Shown: one piece after another, positions 53,548-63,340 of the stretch
Position numbering within the stretch: the first letter of the stretch is position 1
Layout: each line of letters opens with the position of its first letter
Source of the DNA: Saprospiraceae bacterium
GTDB lineage: Bacteria; Bacteroidota; Bacteroidia; Chitinophagales; Saprospiraceae
NCBI GenBank assembly: GCA_022841345.1
Contig: JALHRR010000006.1
Coordinates: 98,749-162,748, forward strand
Direction: 5' to 3'
Length of the DNA stretch: 64,000 bases
The notes under the pieces: generated by a model
Databases searched by the model: none
The model's input: only the letters and a program-made list of their open reading frames with translations
Told to the model about the DNA's origin: nothing
Program-made: the position numbers and the translations under genes

Positions 53548-54066
53548 CTATCTCTGGCCCTCTTCCAAAATTCTCTTTTTTTCCCTGTCGTAAGTCTTCT
53601 TATCGATGAATTTGTTGTCGTATCTGAACTGCAGATCCCTTAATCGATCTTCCTGCGTTGGCTCTCCTGTATCCGCTGTCCTTTCCAGTAATATTTGAGG
53701 CTCAGCAATTTTCTTGCCGGCAGTATTCAAATCAAAGGTTTGTACTTCATCATATTCTTTCAGCCAAAACAATGGCACTAAAAATATTCCAAAATAAAGA
53801 GCTTTGGGTTCCAGTTTTTGATTTCTGCTAAACTCATCTAAATAGGGCTCATACCCGTCTTTAATCAGCTTTATCTCCTGTGTCGATCCAGATATCTTCT
53901 TGTCTGAATAGGTAAAAGGCGTGTTTCCAACAAATTCTCCGTTGATATATAATTTTGCATTACTGGGTATGGACTCGATTCTTGTGGTGCTCATGCAGGC
54001 ACTGAATAAAACTAATGTCAATAACCCTGTGCATAAAATATTCAATTTCTTTCTATAGATCTTCAT
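53548..54066 (-). CDS. PEGA-domain lipoprotein with SHOCT-like tail
   Basis: Signal peptide with lipobox LFSAC (Cys24). A PEGA domain follows (about 28-75: IESIPSNAKLYINGEFVGNTPFTYSDKKISGSTQEIKLIKDGYEPY), then a hydrophobic stretch (ALYFGIFLVPLFWL), and a C-terminal helical hairpin DRLRDLQFRYDNKFIDKKTYDREKKRIL like a short SHOCT segment. PEGA domains are surface beta-sandwiches often found with S-layer or envelope proteins. 172 residues. Confidence 0.78.
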   Translation of the reverse strand: MKIYRKKLNILCTGLLTLVLFSACMSTTRIESIPSNAKLYINGEFVGNTPFTYSDKKISGSTQEIKLIKDGYEPYLDEFSRNQKLEPKALYFGIFLVPLFWLKEYDEVQTFDLNTAGKKIAEPQILLERTADTGEPTQEDRLRDLQFRYDNKFIDKKTYDREKKRILEEGQR

Positions 54067-54127
54067 GATGCTGTTTGTTCAATATGTGTAAATAGTGCTT
54101 TTATTCCGGCTGATTCCTTAAAGTCTG

Positions 54128-54135
54128 CAAAATTA
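54128..54135 (-). promoter_or_regulatory. -7 element of the PEGA lipoprotein gene
   Basis: Minus strand TAATTTTG, exact TAnnTTTG, about 60 bp upstream of the ATG. Confidence 0.45.
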
Positions 54136-54341
54136 CGATTTCCAATGCTTTCGGACCGGGCTAAATAAAATTTAACAAATAAGTTTATGCACAGTTTTTC
54201 GCCCTTAAAAGGAGTTTGATCTTAATTAACGTAAAATCAATTCATTTCTACTCTGCTACAATTCAGTTAATAATTGGACGGAAAGTGCTGAAATCTTTTT
54301 AACAGGATGGATAGATACCTTACTTTTAAGTACTAAATCCG

Positions 54342-54626
54342 ATGAGAATGAAGCATTTGTTTTGGATACTTTGGTCGGTTGAACTGGCATTTATGTGCTG
54401 GTGGCTTTGGGATGATCTCAAGTTGAAGCATATTCAGCTGAACCCTTTTATTGGCATAGGTTTTCTCTGGTTAACGATTAGTTTATTCGTGCGTTTAATG
54501 GTAGAAAACAAAGTCATCAGTAATGTACTGGTCATTATTCCTGCCATACCTCTGGGGATAATGGCAATTTTTCTGATCATCATCTTTTTGGTTCAAACTT
54601 TTGCAGGACCCATTCGCTGGAATTAA
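54342..54626 (+). CDS. Small membrane protein
   Basis: 94 residues with three hydrophobic segments (about 6-24, 36-52, 60-88) and almost no loops. No recognised family. A near-match -7 box TACTTTTA at 54321-54328 precedes the ATG by 13 bp. Single gene. Confidence 0.6.
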   Translation: MRMKHLFWILWSVELAFMCWWLWDDLKLKHIQLNPFIGIGFLWLTISLFVRLMVENKVISNVLVIIPAIPLGIMAIFLIIIFLVQTFAGPIRWN

Positions 54627-54732
54627 TTTTATTCCTCCATTTAATTTTGCCAGATGTCTGATTAGACCTTAGTCTGATTGAATTGAAAGTATAAAAAGCA
54701 ACTTTTAAATGAAAAAAGCATATATATGTCTT

Positions 54733-54768
54733 TTTGCATAAGACAAGATTCAAATTCCACTATATTTG
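54733..54768 (+). promoter_or_regulatory. Promoter of the transketolase operon
   Basis: TTTG (54733-54736), 24-bp spacer, TATATTTG (54761-54768). The -7 box is exact; the spacer is slightly long. Leader of about 100 nt to the start codon. Confidence 0.6.
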
Positions 54769-54871
54769 CGCCTTTAATTCAAAAGTGAATACTAAAACAC
54801 TTTTATCATTCATTGAAAAGTTCCGATCCAAAGCTTGATTGTTCAATCGTGACATTTCACAATCAATACAC

Positions 54872-55753
54872 ATGCAAAAATCTATTGATGAACTAAAATC
54901 GATAGCTTCTCAGGTGAGAAGGGATATCGTACGCCAGACTTCATTTGCAGAAAGTGGGCACCCTGGTGGTTCGCTGGGATGTGCTGATTTTTTTACGGCA
55001 CTCTATTTCCGGATCATGAAGCATGATCCTTCCTTTAATATGGAAGCCCGCGAGGAAGATGTCTTTTTTCTCTCCAATGGCCATATTTCGCCGGTCTGGT
55101 ATAGTGTACTGGCCAGAAGCGGTTATTTTCCGGTGGAGGAATTGACCACTTTCCGTCAAATTAATTCCAGGTTGCAGGGTCATCCGGCTACTCATGAAGG
55201 CCTTCCCGGTATCAGAGTGGCATCAGGATCTCTTGGGCAGGGGCTTTCGGTGGCTATTGGTGTGGCGCTCGCCAAAAAAATGAATAATGATCCTCATACT
55301 GTCTATGCTCTTACAGGTGATGGTGAATTGCAGGAAGGACAAATATGGGAAGCTTTGATGTTTGCAGCGCATAATAAGGTGGACAACCTTATTGTGACAG
55401 TGGACTGGAACGGTCAGCAAATTGACGGATCTAATGAAAAAGTTCTGTCCCTTGGAGATCTGGAAGGAAAATGGCGTTCATTTGGTTGGAATGTTTTGCA
55501 TTCTGAAGGTAATGATATGTCCCATTTGGTGCATACACTGGAAGGTGCAAAAGCTCATCTGGGACACGGTAAACCTGTGGTCATCCTAATGAAAACTGAT
55601 ATGGGGTATGGAGTAGATTTCATGATGGGAAGTCACAAGTGGCATGGAGTGGCACCCAATCCTGAACAATTACAGACTGCACTTGGCCAATTAGAAGAAA
55701 CAATGGGAGATTATCCCTACAATCCTAACTATCAAACGAACACACACGCATGA
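54872..55753 (+). CDS. Transketolase, N-terminal subunit
   Basis: Thiamine-diphosphate-binding half of a split transketolase. [58 protein letters not shown], and the ThDP motif [33 protein letters not shown]. The ATG at 54872 gives 293 residues; the frame is open for 11 more codons upstream from a TTG. It overlaps the partner gene by ATGA, ensuring balanced synthesis. Works in the pentose phosphate pathway. Confidence 0.93.
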   Translation: MQKSIDELKSIASQVRRDIVRQTSFAESGHPGGSLGCADFFTALYFRIMKHDPSFNMEAREEDVFFLSNGHISPVWYSVLARSGYFPVEELTTFRQINSRLQGHPATHEGLPGIRVASGSLGQGLSVAIGVALAKKMNNDPHTVYALTGDGELQEGQIWEALMFAAHNKVDNLIVTVDWNGQQIDGSNEKVLSLGDLEGKWRSFGWNVLHSEGNDMSHLVHTLEGAKAHLGHGKPVVILMKTDMGYGVDFMMGSHKWHGVAPNPEQLQTALGQLEETMGDYPYNPNYQTNTHA

Positions 55754-56712
55754 AGCTCGAAAATATAGTATCGACAGGTAAAAAAGCCACAAGAGATGGA
55801 TTTGGAGCGGGCCTCCTGGAGGCAGGTAAACAAAATGATCAGGTTGTGGCACTTTGTGCGGATTTGATCGGATCTCTAAAAATGGATGATTTCATCAAAG
55901 CTTTCCCTGAAAGATTTATACAAGTTGGAATAGCCGAGGCCAATATGATGGGCATCGCGGCCGGTCTTGCTACAGCAGGGAAAATTCCTTACACAGGAAC
56001 ATTTGCAAATTTCTCTACAGGTAGAGTGTATGATCAGATCAGACAATCCATTGCTTATTCAGGTAAGAATGTAAAAATCTGTGCCTCTCATGCGGGTTTG
56101 ACCCTGGGTGAAGATGGTGCCACCCACCAAATTCTGGAAGATGTAGGGATGATGCGTATGTTGCCCGATATGACTGTGGTTGTTCCTTGTGATTATAATC
56201 AGACAAAAGCCGCCACCATAGCTATTGCAAATCATGAAGGTCCTGTGTACCTGAGATTTGGAAGACCTTCCTGGCCAATTTTTACAGCTGAAGATCAAAA
56301 TTTTGAGATCGGAAAAGCTCAGTTACTGGCTGAAGGAACAGACGTGACAATCTTTGCATATGGCCATATGGTCTGGAATGCTGTGGAAGCTGCTAAGACG
56401 CTGGCAGCTGAAGGCATTTCTTGTGAAGTTGTGAATATGCACACTATCAAGCCTCTGGATGAAGCGTATATTTTAAAAAGTGTGGGTAAAACCGGATGCG
56501 CTGTCGTTGCAGAAGAACATCAGAAAAATGGCGGCCTCGGTGACGCCATCGCGCAAGTCTTAGCAACAAATCAGCCTGCACCACTGGAAATTGTGGCAGT
56601 AAATGATTCCTTCGGAGAAAGTGGCAAACCTGAGCAATTATTGGAGAAATATGGTCTTAGTCCTTCCGATATCGTAAAAGCAACGCTCAAAGTTCTCAAC
56701 AGAAAGAAGTAA
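55750..56712 (+). CDS. Transketolase, C-terminal subunit
   Basis: Pyrimidine-binding and C-terminal halves. The catalytic-site Glu region [88 protein letters not shown], and the C-terminal domain [12 protein letters not shown]. 320 residues. Together with the preceding gene it forms the whole enzyme. Confidence 0.93.
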   Translation: MKLENIVSTGKKATRDGFGAGLLEAGKQNDQVVALCADLIGSLKMDDFIKAFPERFIQVGIAEANMMGIAAGLATAGKIPYTGTFANFSTGRVYDQIRQSIAYSGKNVKICASHAGLTLGEDGATHQILEDVGMMRMLPDMTVVVPCDYNQTKAATIAIANHEGPVYLRFGRPSWPIFTAEDQNFEIGKAQLLAEGTDVTIFAYGHMVWNAVEAAKTLAAEGISCEVVNMHTIKPLDEAYILKSVGKTGCAVVAEEHQKNGGLGDAIAQVLATNQPAPLEIVAVNDSFGESGKPEQLLEKYGLSPSDIVKATLKVLNRKK

Positions 56713-56744
56713 TCCTTGTTTCAACCTTGAAATATAACAAGTCA

Positions 56745-57890
56745 ATGAAATTCGCAACGAAATTAATACATGCCGGAATAGAACCGGACCCTTCAACGGG
56801 AGCCATTATGACTCCTATTTATCAGACATCCACCTATGTGCAGGATGCTCCGGGTGTGCATAAAGGCTACGAATATGCCCGTACTCAAAACCCCACCAGA
56901 ACAGTGCTGGAAAAAAACCTGGCTGCCCTTGAAAATGGCACGGCGGGTATCTGTTTTGCGAGTGGTCTGGCCGCTACAGATGCTATTCTGAAAATGCTGA
57001 AGCCGGGCGATGAGGTTATAGCCAGCAATGATTTATATGGCGGTTCTTATAGATTGATGGTTCGTATTTTTCAAAAATTCGGTGTCATACCGCATTTTGT
57101 GGATATGACCAATCTTGAAAAAATTCAGGCTGCTATTAATGAAAATACGAGATTAATCTGGATCGAAACTCCTACCAATCCGCTTTTGAGAATAGTAGAT
57201 ATCAGCAAAGTTTGCGCTTTGGCGGATCAGAAAGGAATTATGACTTGCGTGGACAATACCTTCGCTTCCCCATATCTTCAAAAGCCCCTGGACCTCGGTG
57301 CAGATCTGGTCATCCATAGTGCAACGAAATATCTGGGCGGACATTCTGATACTATCCTGGGTGCTGTGGTTGCTTCTACACAGGAATTGGCAGATGAGCT
57401 TCATTTTATTCAAAATGCTTCCGGTGCAGTACCTGGTCCAATGGACTGTTTTTTAGTTTTGAGAGGAATCAAGACCTTACACGTTCGTGTGCGTCAGGCT
57501 TGTAAAAATGCAAAAGACATTGCTCAATATTTGAAAGCTCATCCGAAGATTAAAAAAGTACATTATCCGGGATTTGAGGATCACCCGGGACATGCTATTG
57601 CTGCCAAACAAATGAAGAAATTCGGTGCAATGGTCTCTTTTGAACTGAAAGATGATTCAATCGAAAAAGCTAATCTTGTTCTGAGCAACACTCGTTTATT
57701 CAGTCTTGCTGAATCGCTGGGCGGTGTGGAGTCACTGATTGGACATCCGGCCAGTATGACGCATGGATCAATTCCTAGAGAAGAGCGTATTAAAAATGGC
57801 CTTTCCGATTCATTAATCCGTCTAAGCGTCGGTATTGAAGATATTGAAGACCTGATCGAGGATCTGGAAAATGCGCTGGCAAAAGTGTAG
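56745..57890 (+). CDS. Cystathionine gamma-synthase/lyase-type PLP enzyme
   Basis: Cys/Met metabolism PLP enzyme family. Motifs: YARTQNPTRTVLEKNLAALENG, FASGLAATDAI, YGGSYRLM, VDNTFASPYLQKPLDLGADLVIHSATKYLGGHSD with the PLP Lys, and the C-terminal SLGGVESLIGHPASMTHGSIP, RLSVGIEDIEDLI. Cystathionine gamma-synthase (metB) and gamma-lyase (metC-like) cannot be separated safely by eye. The ATG at 56745 gives 381 residues; an upstream TTG adds six. It lies 32 bp after the transketolase pair, probably cotranscribed. Confidence 0.9.
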   Translation: MKFATKLIHAGIEPDPSTGAIMTPIYQTSTYVQDAPGVHKGYEYARTQNPTRTVLEKNLAALENGTAGICFASGLAATDAILKMLKPGDEVIASNDLYGGSYRLMVRIFQKFGVIPHFVDMTNLEKIQAAINENTRLIWIETPTNPLLRIVDISKVCALADQKGIMTCVDNTFASPYLQKPLDLGADLVIHSATKYLGGHSDTILGAVVASTQELADELHFIQNASGAVPGPMDCFLVLRGIKTLHVRVRQACKNAKDIAQYLKAHPKIKKVHYPGFEDHPGHAIAAKQMKKFGAMVSFELKDDSIEKANLVLSNTRLFSLAESLGGVESLIGHPASMTHGSIPREERIKNGLSDSLIRLSVGIEDIEDLIEDLENALAKV

Positions 57891-58404
57891 CATGGAATTG
57901 GTGTCGGGATTATTAGCAACTTCTTAACGGCTTTCCTGGTAAAAAGATGATGTCTTTCTGCGGCTTCGCCTTGAAAGGTGATGTTTTTTCATGGTCCAAG
58001 CCATGAAAAAGTGATGTCTTGCTTATTTTTTCGGCTTCGCCTCAATATAAGCAAGGTGATGTGCAAGCGGAGCTGGCGGTTGAGTTTCGGGTTTGAGAGG
58101 GAGTTTGTTGGGGTAGGGTGTAATACTTTTTCCCGAAATATTTCCACCCTATCGGTTGCATAAACAAGAAACCGACAAAAACTATTCGTGGATGTATCCA
58201 TAACTGAAAGCTAAGGAAAGCAGAGCTTGAATGTGTCAGGAACTCATCATTCACCGCAAGGTTACGCTTTGCTTCACTGCGCGGTCCTTCGGATAAGTCA
58301 AAACTCCTAACTCCCACATGGCTGTTCAATTTCAACTTTCAACTTTCAACCCCCAACTGGCTGTTCATCTCATCTCTCATCTCTCATCTCTCATAATTTA
58401 TATC
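57891..58404. repeat. Repeat gap containing element C and GGCTGTT segments
   Basis: The 116-bp element C is followed by GC-richer sequence with CGCTTTGCTTCACTGCGCGG, and then by two GGCTGTT-delimited arrays at 58319 and 58357: TTCAACTT repeats and TCTCATC repeats. Both neighbouring genes end here (convergent). No gene. Confidence 0.7.
57947..58062 (+). repeat. 116-bp three-hairpin element, copy C
   Basis: Plus-strand linkers at 57947 (ATGATGT), 57978, 58011 and 58056 (GTGATGT). Hairpin 1 CTTTC/GAAAG (14-nt loop with GGCTTCGCC); hairpin 2 TTTTTCATGG/CCATGAAAAA (6-nt loop); hairpin 3 CTTGCTTATTTT/AATATAAGCAAG, 11 of 12 pairs, 14-nt loop with GGCTTCGCC. It starts 56 bp after the stop of the PLP enzyme gene. 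Confidence 0.92.
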
Positions 58405-59676
58405 TTATCCTGCAATTGGTATCGAAAACAGAAAAGTACTTCCCTCTCCCGGTTTACTTTCTGCCCATATTTTGCCATTGTGGAGCTTGATGAAGTCTCT
58501 GCAAATGATAAGCCCCAGACCGGTGCTTTCTACCACATTATCGTAGCTCTTGTTTTGTGCCACATTCCAGCTGAAAAGTGAGGATAACTGTGCTTCGTTC
58601 ATCCCGGGGCCGGTGTCTTTCACAAATACTACCCATTCACTTGAGTCTAAAGTAGCACCGACAGTGATGTTGCCGTTTTCAGTAAATTTATTGGCGTTGT
58701 TGATAAGATTGCGCAATACCATTCTGATCAGATCTTCATCTGCATACATGTCCAGATCTGAGCTCACTTCATTGATAAATATGTTATTCCTGCTTTGGAA
58801 CCTTGTTTCAAGGCGAACAGAAATATCTGAAACCAGATTCTGCAATTTAAATGAAGTCCTAATGACTTGAAAACCCTCCAGCTGCTTCTTGGACCAGCGA
58901 ACCAGATTGTCAAGTAAGTCGATTGAAAACCCAATGGATTTATTTACCTGAGATGTGATTTGGCGGGTGGTAGCTTCATCCATTTTGCCACCTTCAAAGA
59001 GATCAACTATAGTTTTCAGTGATGATAAAGGGCTTCTGAGATCATGTGATATTACGGAGAGAATTTTGTCTTTTGTCTGATTGCTTTCACTAAGCTCTGC
59101 CAAAAGCTGATCCTTAGATTCGAGCAGTGAATGAATCTCACGGTTTTGTTCCTCAATTTTATTGAGCCGCTCATTTTGTAAATGAAGTTGCTGTCTTAAT
59201 TCAATCTGTAGCACCACCTGTCTGCCGAGAATCTTAAGATATAATTTCTGTTCATCCGTCAGAATTTTAGGTTTAGAATCAATCACACAAAGAGAACCCA
59301 AATTGTATCCATTTTGAGCTGTCAGCGGTATACCTGCATAAAATCTTATGTTTGGATCATTCGTAACCAGAGGATTATCATGAAATCTTGCATCTTTATG
59401 CGTATCAGAAATTTCCATGATATCATTTTGAAGGATAGTATGACCACAAAAGGAAACCTCCCTGGTCGTTTGAGGAACATCCAGGCCCAAATTGGCTTTA
59501 AACCATTGTCTGTCCTCATTAATAAGCGTAACTAATGCAATGGGAACCCCACAAATAGCTGAAGCCAGCTGGACTAATTGATCAAATTCATCCTCAGGCG
59601 CTGTATCAAGAATATTGAGACTTTTGAGATACTCCAATCTCTTGGCCTCATTGGCAGGAAATGCAGGTGCAATCAT
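58405..59676 (-). CDS. GAF-domain sensor histidine kinase
   Basis: N-terminal GAF domain (about 25-165: DEFDQLVQLASAICGVPIALVTLINEDRQWFKANLGLD ... FCGHTILQNDIMEISD), coiled coil (about 165-205), HisKA with the phosphoacceptor His in ILSVISHDLRSPLSSLKTIV, and a HATPase domain (LRNLINNANKFT, DTGPGMN, GLGLIICRDF, GSTFLFSIP). No membrane segments, so a cytoplasmic sensor. No response regulator adjacent. The ATG at 59676 gives 423 residues; a TTG four codons earlier is in frame. Confidence 0.9.
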   Translation of the reverse strand: MIAPAFPANEAKRLEYLKSLNILDTAPEDEFDQLVQLASAICGVPIALVTLINEDRQWFKANLGLDVPQTTREVSFCGHTILQNDIMEISDTHKDARFHDNPLVTNDPNIRFYAGIPLTAQNGYNLGSLCVIDSKPKILTDEQKLYLKILGRQVVLQIELRQQLHLQNERLNKIEEQNREIHSLLESKDQLLAELSESNQTKDKILSVISHDLRSPLSSLKTIVDLFEGGKMDEATTRQITSQVNKSIGFSIDLLDNLVRWSKKQLEGFQVIRTSFKLQNLVSDISVRLETRFQSRNNIFINEVSSDLDMYADEDLIRMVLRNLINNANKFTENGNITVGATLDSSEWVVFVKDTGPGMNEAQLSSLFSWNVAQNKSYDNVVESTGLGLIICRDFIKLHNGKIWAESKPGEGSTFLFSIPIAG

Positions 59677-59706
59677 GGGCAATAACAATTTGTGGATTCA
59701 ATATAG

Positions 59707-59714
59707 CAAAGATA
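59707..59714 (-). promoter_or_regulatory. -7 element of the GAF kinase gene
   Basis: Minus strand TATCTTTG, exact TAnnTTTG, 30 bp upstream of the ATG at 59676. Confidence 0.5.
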
Positions 59715-59870
59715 ATTTTAATATATGGGACCTGTGAGATTGTCAATAAATTATGACAATTTGCATAGTGAAATGTACTGGCAGTCACTGTTCAAATCTA
59801 TTTGACTACCTTTCATTCTATAAAGGACATGGATAAATAAATGAAGTACTTTTTTGAATTCCAGTTGAAT

Positions 59871-59878
59871 TAATTTTG
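59871..59878 (+). promoter_or_regulatory. -7 element of the DUF2459 gene
   Basis: TAATTTTG, exact TAnnTTTG, 19 bp before the start codon at 59898. No -33 box at the right distance. Confidence 0.45.
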
Positions 59879-59897
59879 AAAGGAAATCCTATCAGAC

Positions 59898-60599
59898 ATG
59901 AAACACAATCCAGGTAAAATTTTCAAAAAGAGTGTGAGAATTTTAGGGATGTCCATTGGCAGCTTGCTTCTGTTTGTAGCTGTTTATTGCCTTGCTGCAA
60001 TCGGACTTTCCAGAATTCCTGTCAACAAGGAACCGAATACCGGCAAGGATATGGTGATCTATATTTTATCCAATGGAGTACACGTTGATATTGTAGTGCC
60101 TGTCAAATCTGAACAGATCGACTGGAGCCAACACATGGAATATAGTCATACCATTGCATCCGATACACTGGCAGATTGGATCGCATTTGGCTGGGGAGAT
60201 AAAGGCTTTTATCTGGAGACTCCTACCTGGGCAGAATTGAAATTCAGTGTGGCATTCAAAGCCGCATTTGCACTCGGTTCTTCCGCCATTCACAGCACAT
60301 TTTATAGAAAATTGGAAGAGAATGAATCCTGCAAAAAACTGAGCATCAGCAAGGAACAATATGCAGGTCTGATCAATTATATAAAAGAAAGCCTTGAATG
60401 GACACCGGACAATCAGGTCAAATTAATTGAAACTGATGCCAGATATTCTGACCACGATGCATTCTATGAAGCTCATCGAACCTATCATTTGTTTCACACT
60501 TGTAATACCTGGGCTAATAATGCATTGAAAGCGGCTGATCTCAAAGCAAGCTTATGGACTCCTTACGACAAAGGAATTTTTTATCATTACAGGGATTAA
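59898..60599 (+). CDS. DUF2459 (TIGR02117) family protein
   Basis: One N-terminal transmembrane segment (about 14-36), then a periplasmic domain. YILSNGVHVDIVVPV, DWIAFGWGDKGFYLETPTWAELK and a Cys/His pair in YHLFHTCNTWANNALKAADLKASLWTPYDKGIFYHY are the family signatures and suggest a papain-like/NlpC-like cysteine hydrolase fold (inference). 233 residues. Role unknown. Confidence 0.83.
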   Translation: MKHNPGKIFKKSVRILGMSIGSLLLFVAVYCLAAIGLSRIPVNKEPNTGKDMVIYILSNGVHVDIVVPVKSEQIDWSQHMEYSHTIASDTLADWIAFGWGDKGFYLETPTWAELKFSVAFKAAFALGSSAIHSTFYRKLEENESCKKLSISKEQYAGLINYIKESLEWTPDNQVKLIETDARYSDHDAFYEAHRTYHLFHTCNTWANNALKAADLKASLWTPYDKGIFYHYRD

Positions 60600-61123
60600 A
60601 AATGTTACTTTATCATAAAATCTTGAATAAAAGTCGGAGATCCATTGCTTTAAATGGTTGTTCCAATTGTAACCGCGAGGTCTTTAGATAGCGAGTGAAG
60701 TGTAACAGAACCTTGATATTCGTTCCTCATAGTGAGGTTCCTGCGTCACTCACCATCTTCGACTGCGCGACCTCCGGTTCGTAATTCGTAATTCCTAATT
60801 GGCTGTTAACGATTCAACGCTTCACCGCTTTAACGAGGCTGTTTACCGGCTGCTGTCCGGCTGTTCAATCTGAAACTACTGACATCTCCTATATAACACT
60901 TTTGCACAACACTGATTTTCAATGTCTTATAAACAAACGAAATTTAAGCATTTTGTATAATTATTTATAAAAACTCGGCGTCTTATGGCTGTTTCAAATC
61001 TGATCCCCAAAGCTTTGGGGACTGAAATCTGACAGCTGAAACCTGAAATAAGGCCCCGCAGTGTTATCTCTCTTCGAATGGCAAAATTACTTGTGGCGGG
61101 GACTGAAATCTGAAACCTGAAAT
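60600..61123. repeat. Repeat gap with large palindrome and GGCTGTT segments
   Basis: Holds the nested palindrome at 60671-60779, GGCTGTT words at about 60802, 60837, 60858 and 60987, the palindrome CCCCAAAGCTTTGGGG at 61005-61020 (also at 19054), and two direct copies of GGGGACTGAAATCTGA with a shared GAAACCTGAAAT tail (about 61017 and 61097). No gene. Confidence 0.72.
60671..60779. repeat. 109-bp nested imperfect palindrome
   Basis: Three nested arm pairs: AACC-GC-GAGGTC (60671) with GACCTC-C-GGTT (60769); GAGTGA (60693) with TCACTC (60746); GAACCT (60708) with AGGTTC (60735). It lies about 70 bp after the DUF2459 stop codon, with no T-tract. Confidence 0.7.
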
Positions 61124-63340
61124 CTAGGCTTTCAGTACCTTATCCGGCGTAATCGGCAAATCCCTCATTCTCTTCCCGGTTGCATTGTAAATAGCATTTG
61201 CAATAGCCGCCGCACAGCCGATGATCCCTACTTCTCCAAGACCCTTCGAACCACTTGGATTAATATTCGGGTCAGGCTTGTTGATGAATGCTACTTCGAT
61301 AACAGGCGCATCTGAATTTACAGAAAAATGATATCCCGCCAGATCATCCGCGATCAGTCCACCCACATTTTCATCCACTTCCATTGCTTCCATCAGCGTC
61401 ATTCCGATTCCTCCTACAGCGGCTCCTGAAATCTGATTCGCCGCAGGTTTTTCACTCACAATTTTACCCCCATCAGCCACACAAACCATTTTTTCCACTT
61501 TGACTTTTCCGGTTTTTGAATGAACTCTTACTTTGCAAAAGTGAGCTGCTGAAGAATTAAATGAATACATCTTGCGCTCCTCTCCCGGGCCGGAGCTTCC
61601 CTCTGCTTCCATTGAATTCAAACCTGCCTTGCTGAGAATATCTTCAAAAGTGATAAACTGATTATTGGCTGATTGGAATGAGACTCCTTTTTCCGAAAGC
61701 AGGATATCAGCTGCTTTGGCATCTTTATATGCAACATTGGACACTTTTGCTTGATCAGCAAGCTGCAATTTCAATGCATCAATAGCCGCCACAACTGCTC
61801 CACCCACTGATGACAATCCATTACTGCCTCCCTGACTCGGCGCAGGCGGAAGATTGGAATTGCCGAGTTCTACCTTAATTTTACTTTTTGGGATTCCCGT
61901 TACTTCATGTGCAATGCTCTGAACAGCAGTCCCGGTTCCAGTCCCAATATCAGTCATGGCAGTTTGCACCGTAATGCTTCCATCTTTTTGCAGGATAACT
62001 GCCGCACTAGCATTTCCCCGTCCTGCATTCCACATACCTACAGCCATGCCATACCCAATTTGCCAGTCACCTTCAACCATCTGACCCGGTACTGATTTTC
62101 TCTGCTTCCAGTCAATCATTGCTGCCCCTTTTTCTATGCATTCATTTACATAATTGGTTGACCAGGGAAGACCGGTTTCAGGACTCTTTTCCAGCGAAAG
62201 ATTTTTCAATCTAATGGCAACAGGATCCATGTTCAGCTTGTAACACAATTCATCAATGGCACTTTCCACTGCAAAATCCCCTGTGCAATCTCCCGGACCG
62301 CGCATCCATGTAGGAGTACTTAGATTCAGGGGAACAGTCGCAGATTCGGTCTTAAGATTGGACAATGCATAGATCAGTCTGGTCACGCGTGTAATTCCTT
62401 CACCAAAGTTTTCATACATTGATGTGCTGTGCCTGGCCTGATGAAGAATCCCAAGAAAACTCCCATCCTTATCCGCCCCGAGCTTAAATTTCTGCCAGGA
62501 CTCCGGTCTGTAACCCACTCCGGAAAACATTTGCTGTCTTGTGAGCACGACTTTCAATGGCCTGCCTACCTTTTTTGCTCCCATGATAGCTGCAAATGTA
62601 TGAGGCCATACACGCAAACCCGACCCGAATCCCCCACCAATAAACTCACTGATGACTTCAATATTTTCAGCAGGAATATTATAGACCTTACCAATTGTCC
62701 GCTGCACACTATTCACTCCCTGATTTTTATCGTATAGTTTGAGTTTATCCTCCCCCATCCACTGCGCAATCGTCGCATGCATTTCCATCGGGTTATGCAC
62801 TTCTGCTTTGATCCTATATTCCTGTTCGACAACATGCTCAGCATTACTCCAGGCATCTATTGAGCCTCGCTCTTTACCTGTCACACTCAATGGAAATTTT
62901 TCCTGCTCAGTTTCAAAGTCAACTGCAAAACTCTTAGTCGTATACTGAGCCTCCACCAGCGAAGCAGCATAAGTAGCATCCTCCAGCGTTTCAGCAATCA
63001 CCAGCGCAATGGGCTGACCTTTGAAGTAGATTTTGTCAGTATGAAACACAGGAAGTCCGATCCTGGATTCCGCGATCTTTGCCTCATCAGCCAGTCCGGG
63101 TATAGTTGGTTTATTCAGATGCGTGATGATGTCAATCACACCGCCCACCTGCCTTGCATAGTCCAGCTGAAAACTCTCAATTCGCCCTGCAGGAATAGTA
63201 CTGCCCACAAGCACCCCGTAGCAAAGGCCTTCAACTTGGTATTCCGCTGAGTATTTTCCCTTTCCTGTCACTTTTGCAATGCCATCCACCCGAGCCTCAG
63301 CTATATTGAAATCTCCATATTCATCATCAAAAAATGCCAT
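61124..63340 (-). CDS. Xanthine dehydrogenase-family molybdopterin-binding subunit
   Basis: Large catalytic subunit carrying the molybdenum cofactor. The N-terminal a/b-hammerhead domain (about 12-120: ARVDGIAKVTGKGKYSAEYQ) is followed by MoCo domains with EFIGGGFGSGLRVWPHTFAA, TWMRGPGDCTGDFAVESAIDELC, MTDIGTGTGTAVQ, PAPSQGGSNGLSSVGGAVVAA and GSKGLGEVGIIG with the catalytic Glu. 738 residues, the YagR/PaoC-like length. It needs FAD and 2Fe-2S partners. None is present within the 660 bp upstream, which is repeat DNA, so they lie outside the window or elsewhere. Substrate (aldehyde or N-heterocycle) not readable. ATG start. Confidence 0.9.
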   Translation of the reverse strand: MAFFDDEYGDFNIAEARVDGIAKVTGKGKYSAEYQVEGLCYGVLVGSTIPAGRIESFQLDYARQVGGVIDIITHLNKPTIPGLADEAKIAESRIGLPVFHTDKIYFKGQPIALVIAETLEDATYAASLVEAQYTTKSFAVDFETEQEKFPLSVTGKERGSIDAWSNAEHVVEQEYRIKAEVHNPMEMHATIAQWMGEDKLKLYDKNQGVNSVQRTIGKVYNIPAENIEVISEFIGGGFGSGLRVWPHTFAAIMGAKKVGRPLKVVLTRQQMFSGVGYRPESWQKFKLGADKDGSFLGILHQARHSTSMYENFGEGITRVTRLIYALSNLKTESATVPLNLSTPTWMRGPGDCTGDFAVESAIDELCYKLNMDPVAIRLKNLSLEKSPETGLPWSTNYVNECIEKGAAMIDWKQRKSVPGQMVEGDWQIGYGMAVGMWNAGRGNASAAVILQKDGSITVQTAMTDIGTGTGTAVQSIAHEVTGIPKSKIKVELGNSNLPPAPSQGGSNGLSSVGGAVVAAIDALKLQLADQAKVSNVAYKDAKAADILLSEKGVSFQSANNQFITFEDILSKAGLNSMEAEGSSGPGEERKMYSFNSSAAHFCKVRVHSKTGKVKVEKMVCVADGGKIVSEKPAANQISGAAVGGIGMTLMEAMEVDENVGGLIADDLAGYHFSVNSDAPVIEVAFINKPDPNINPSGSKGLGEVGIIGCAAAIANAIYNATGKRMRDLPITPDKVLKA

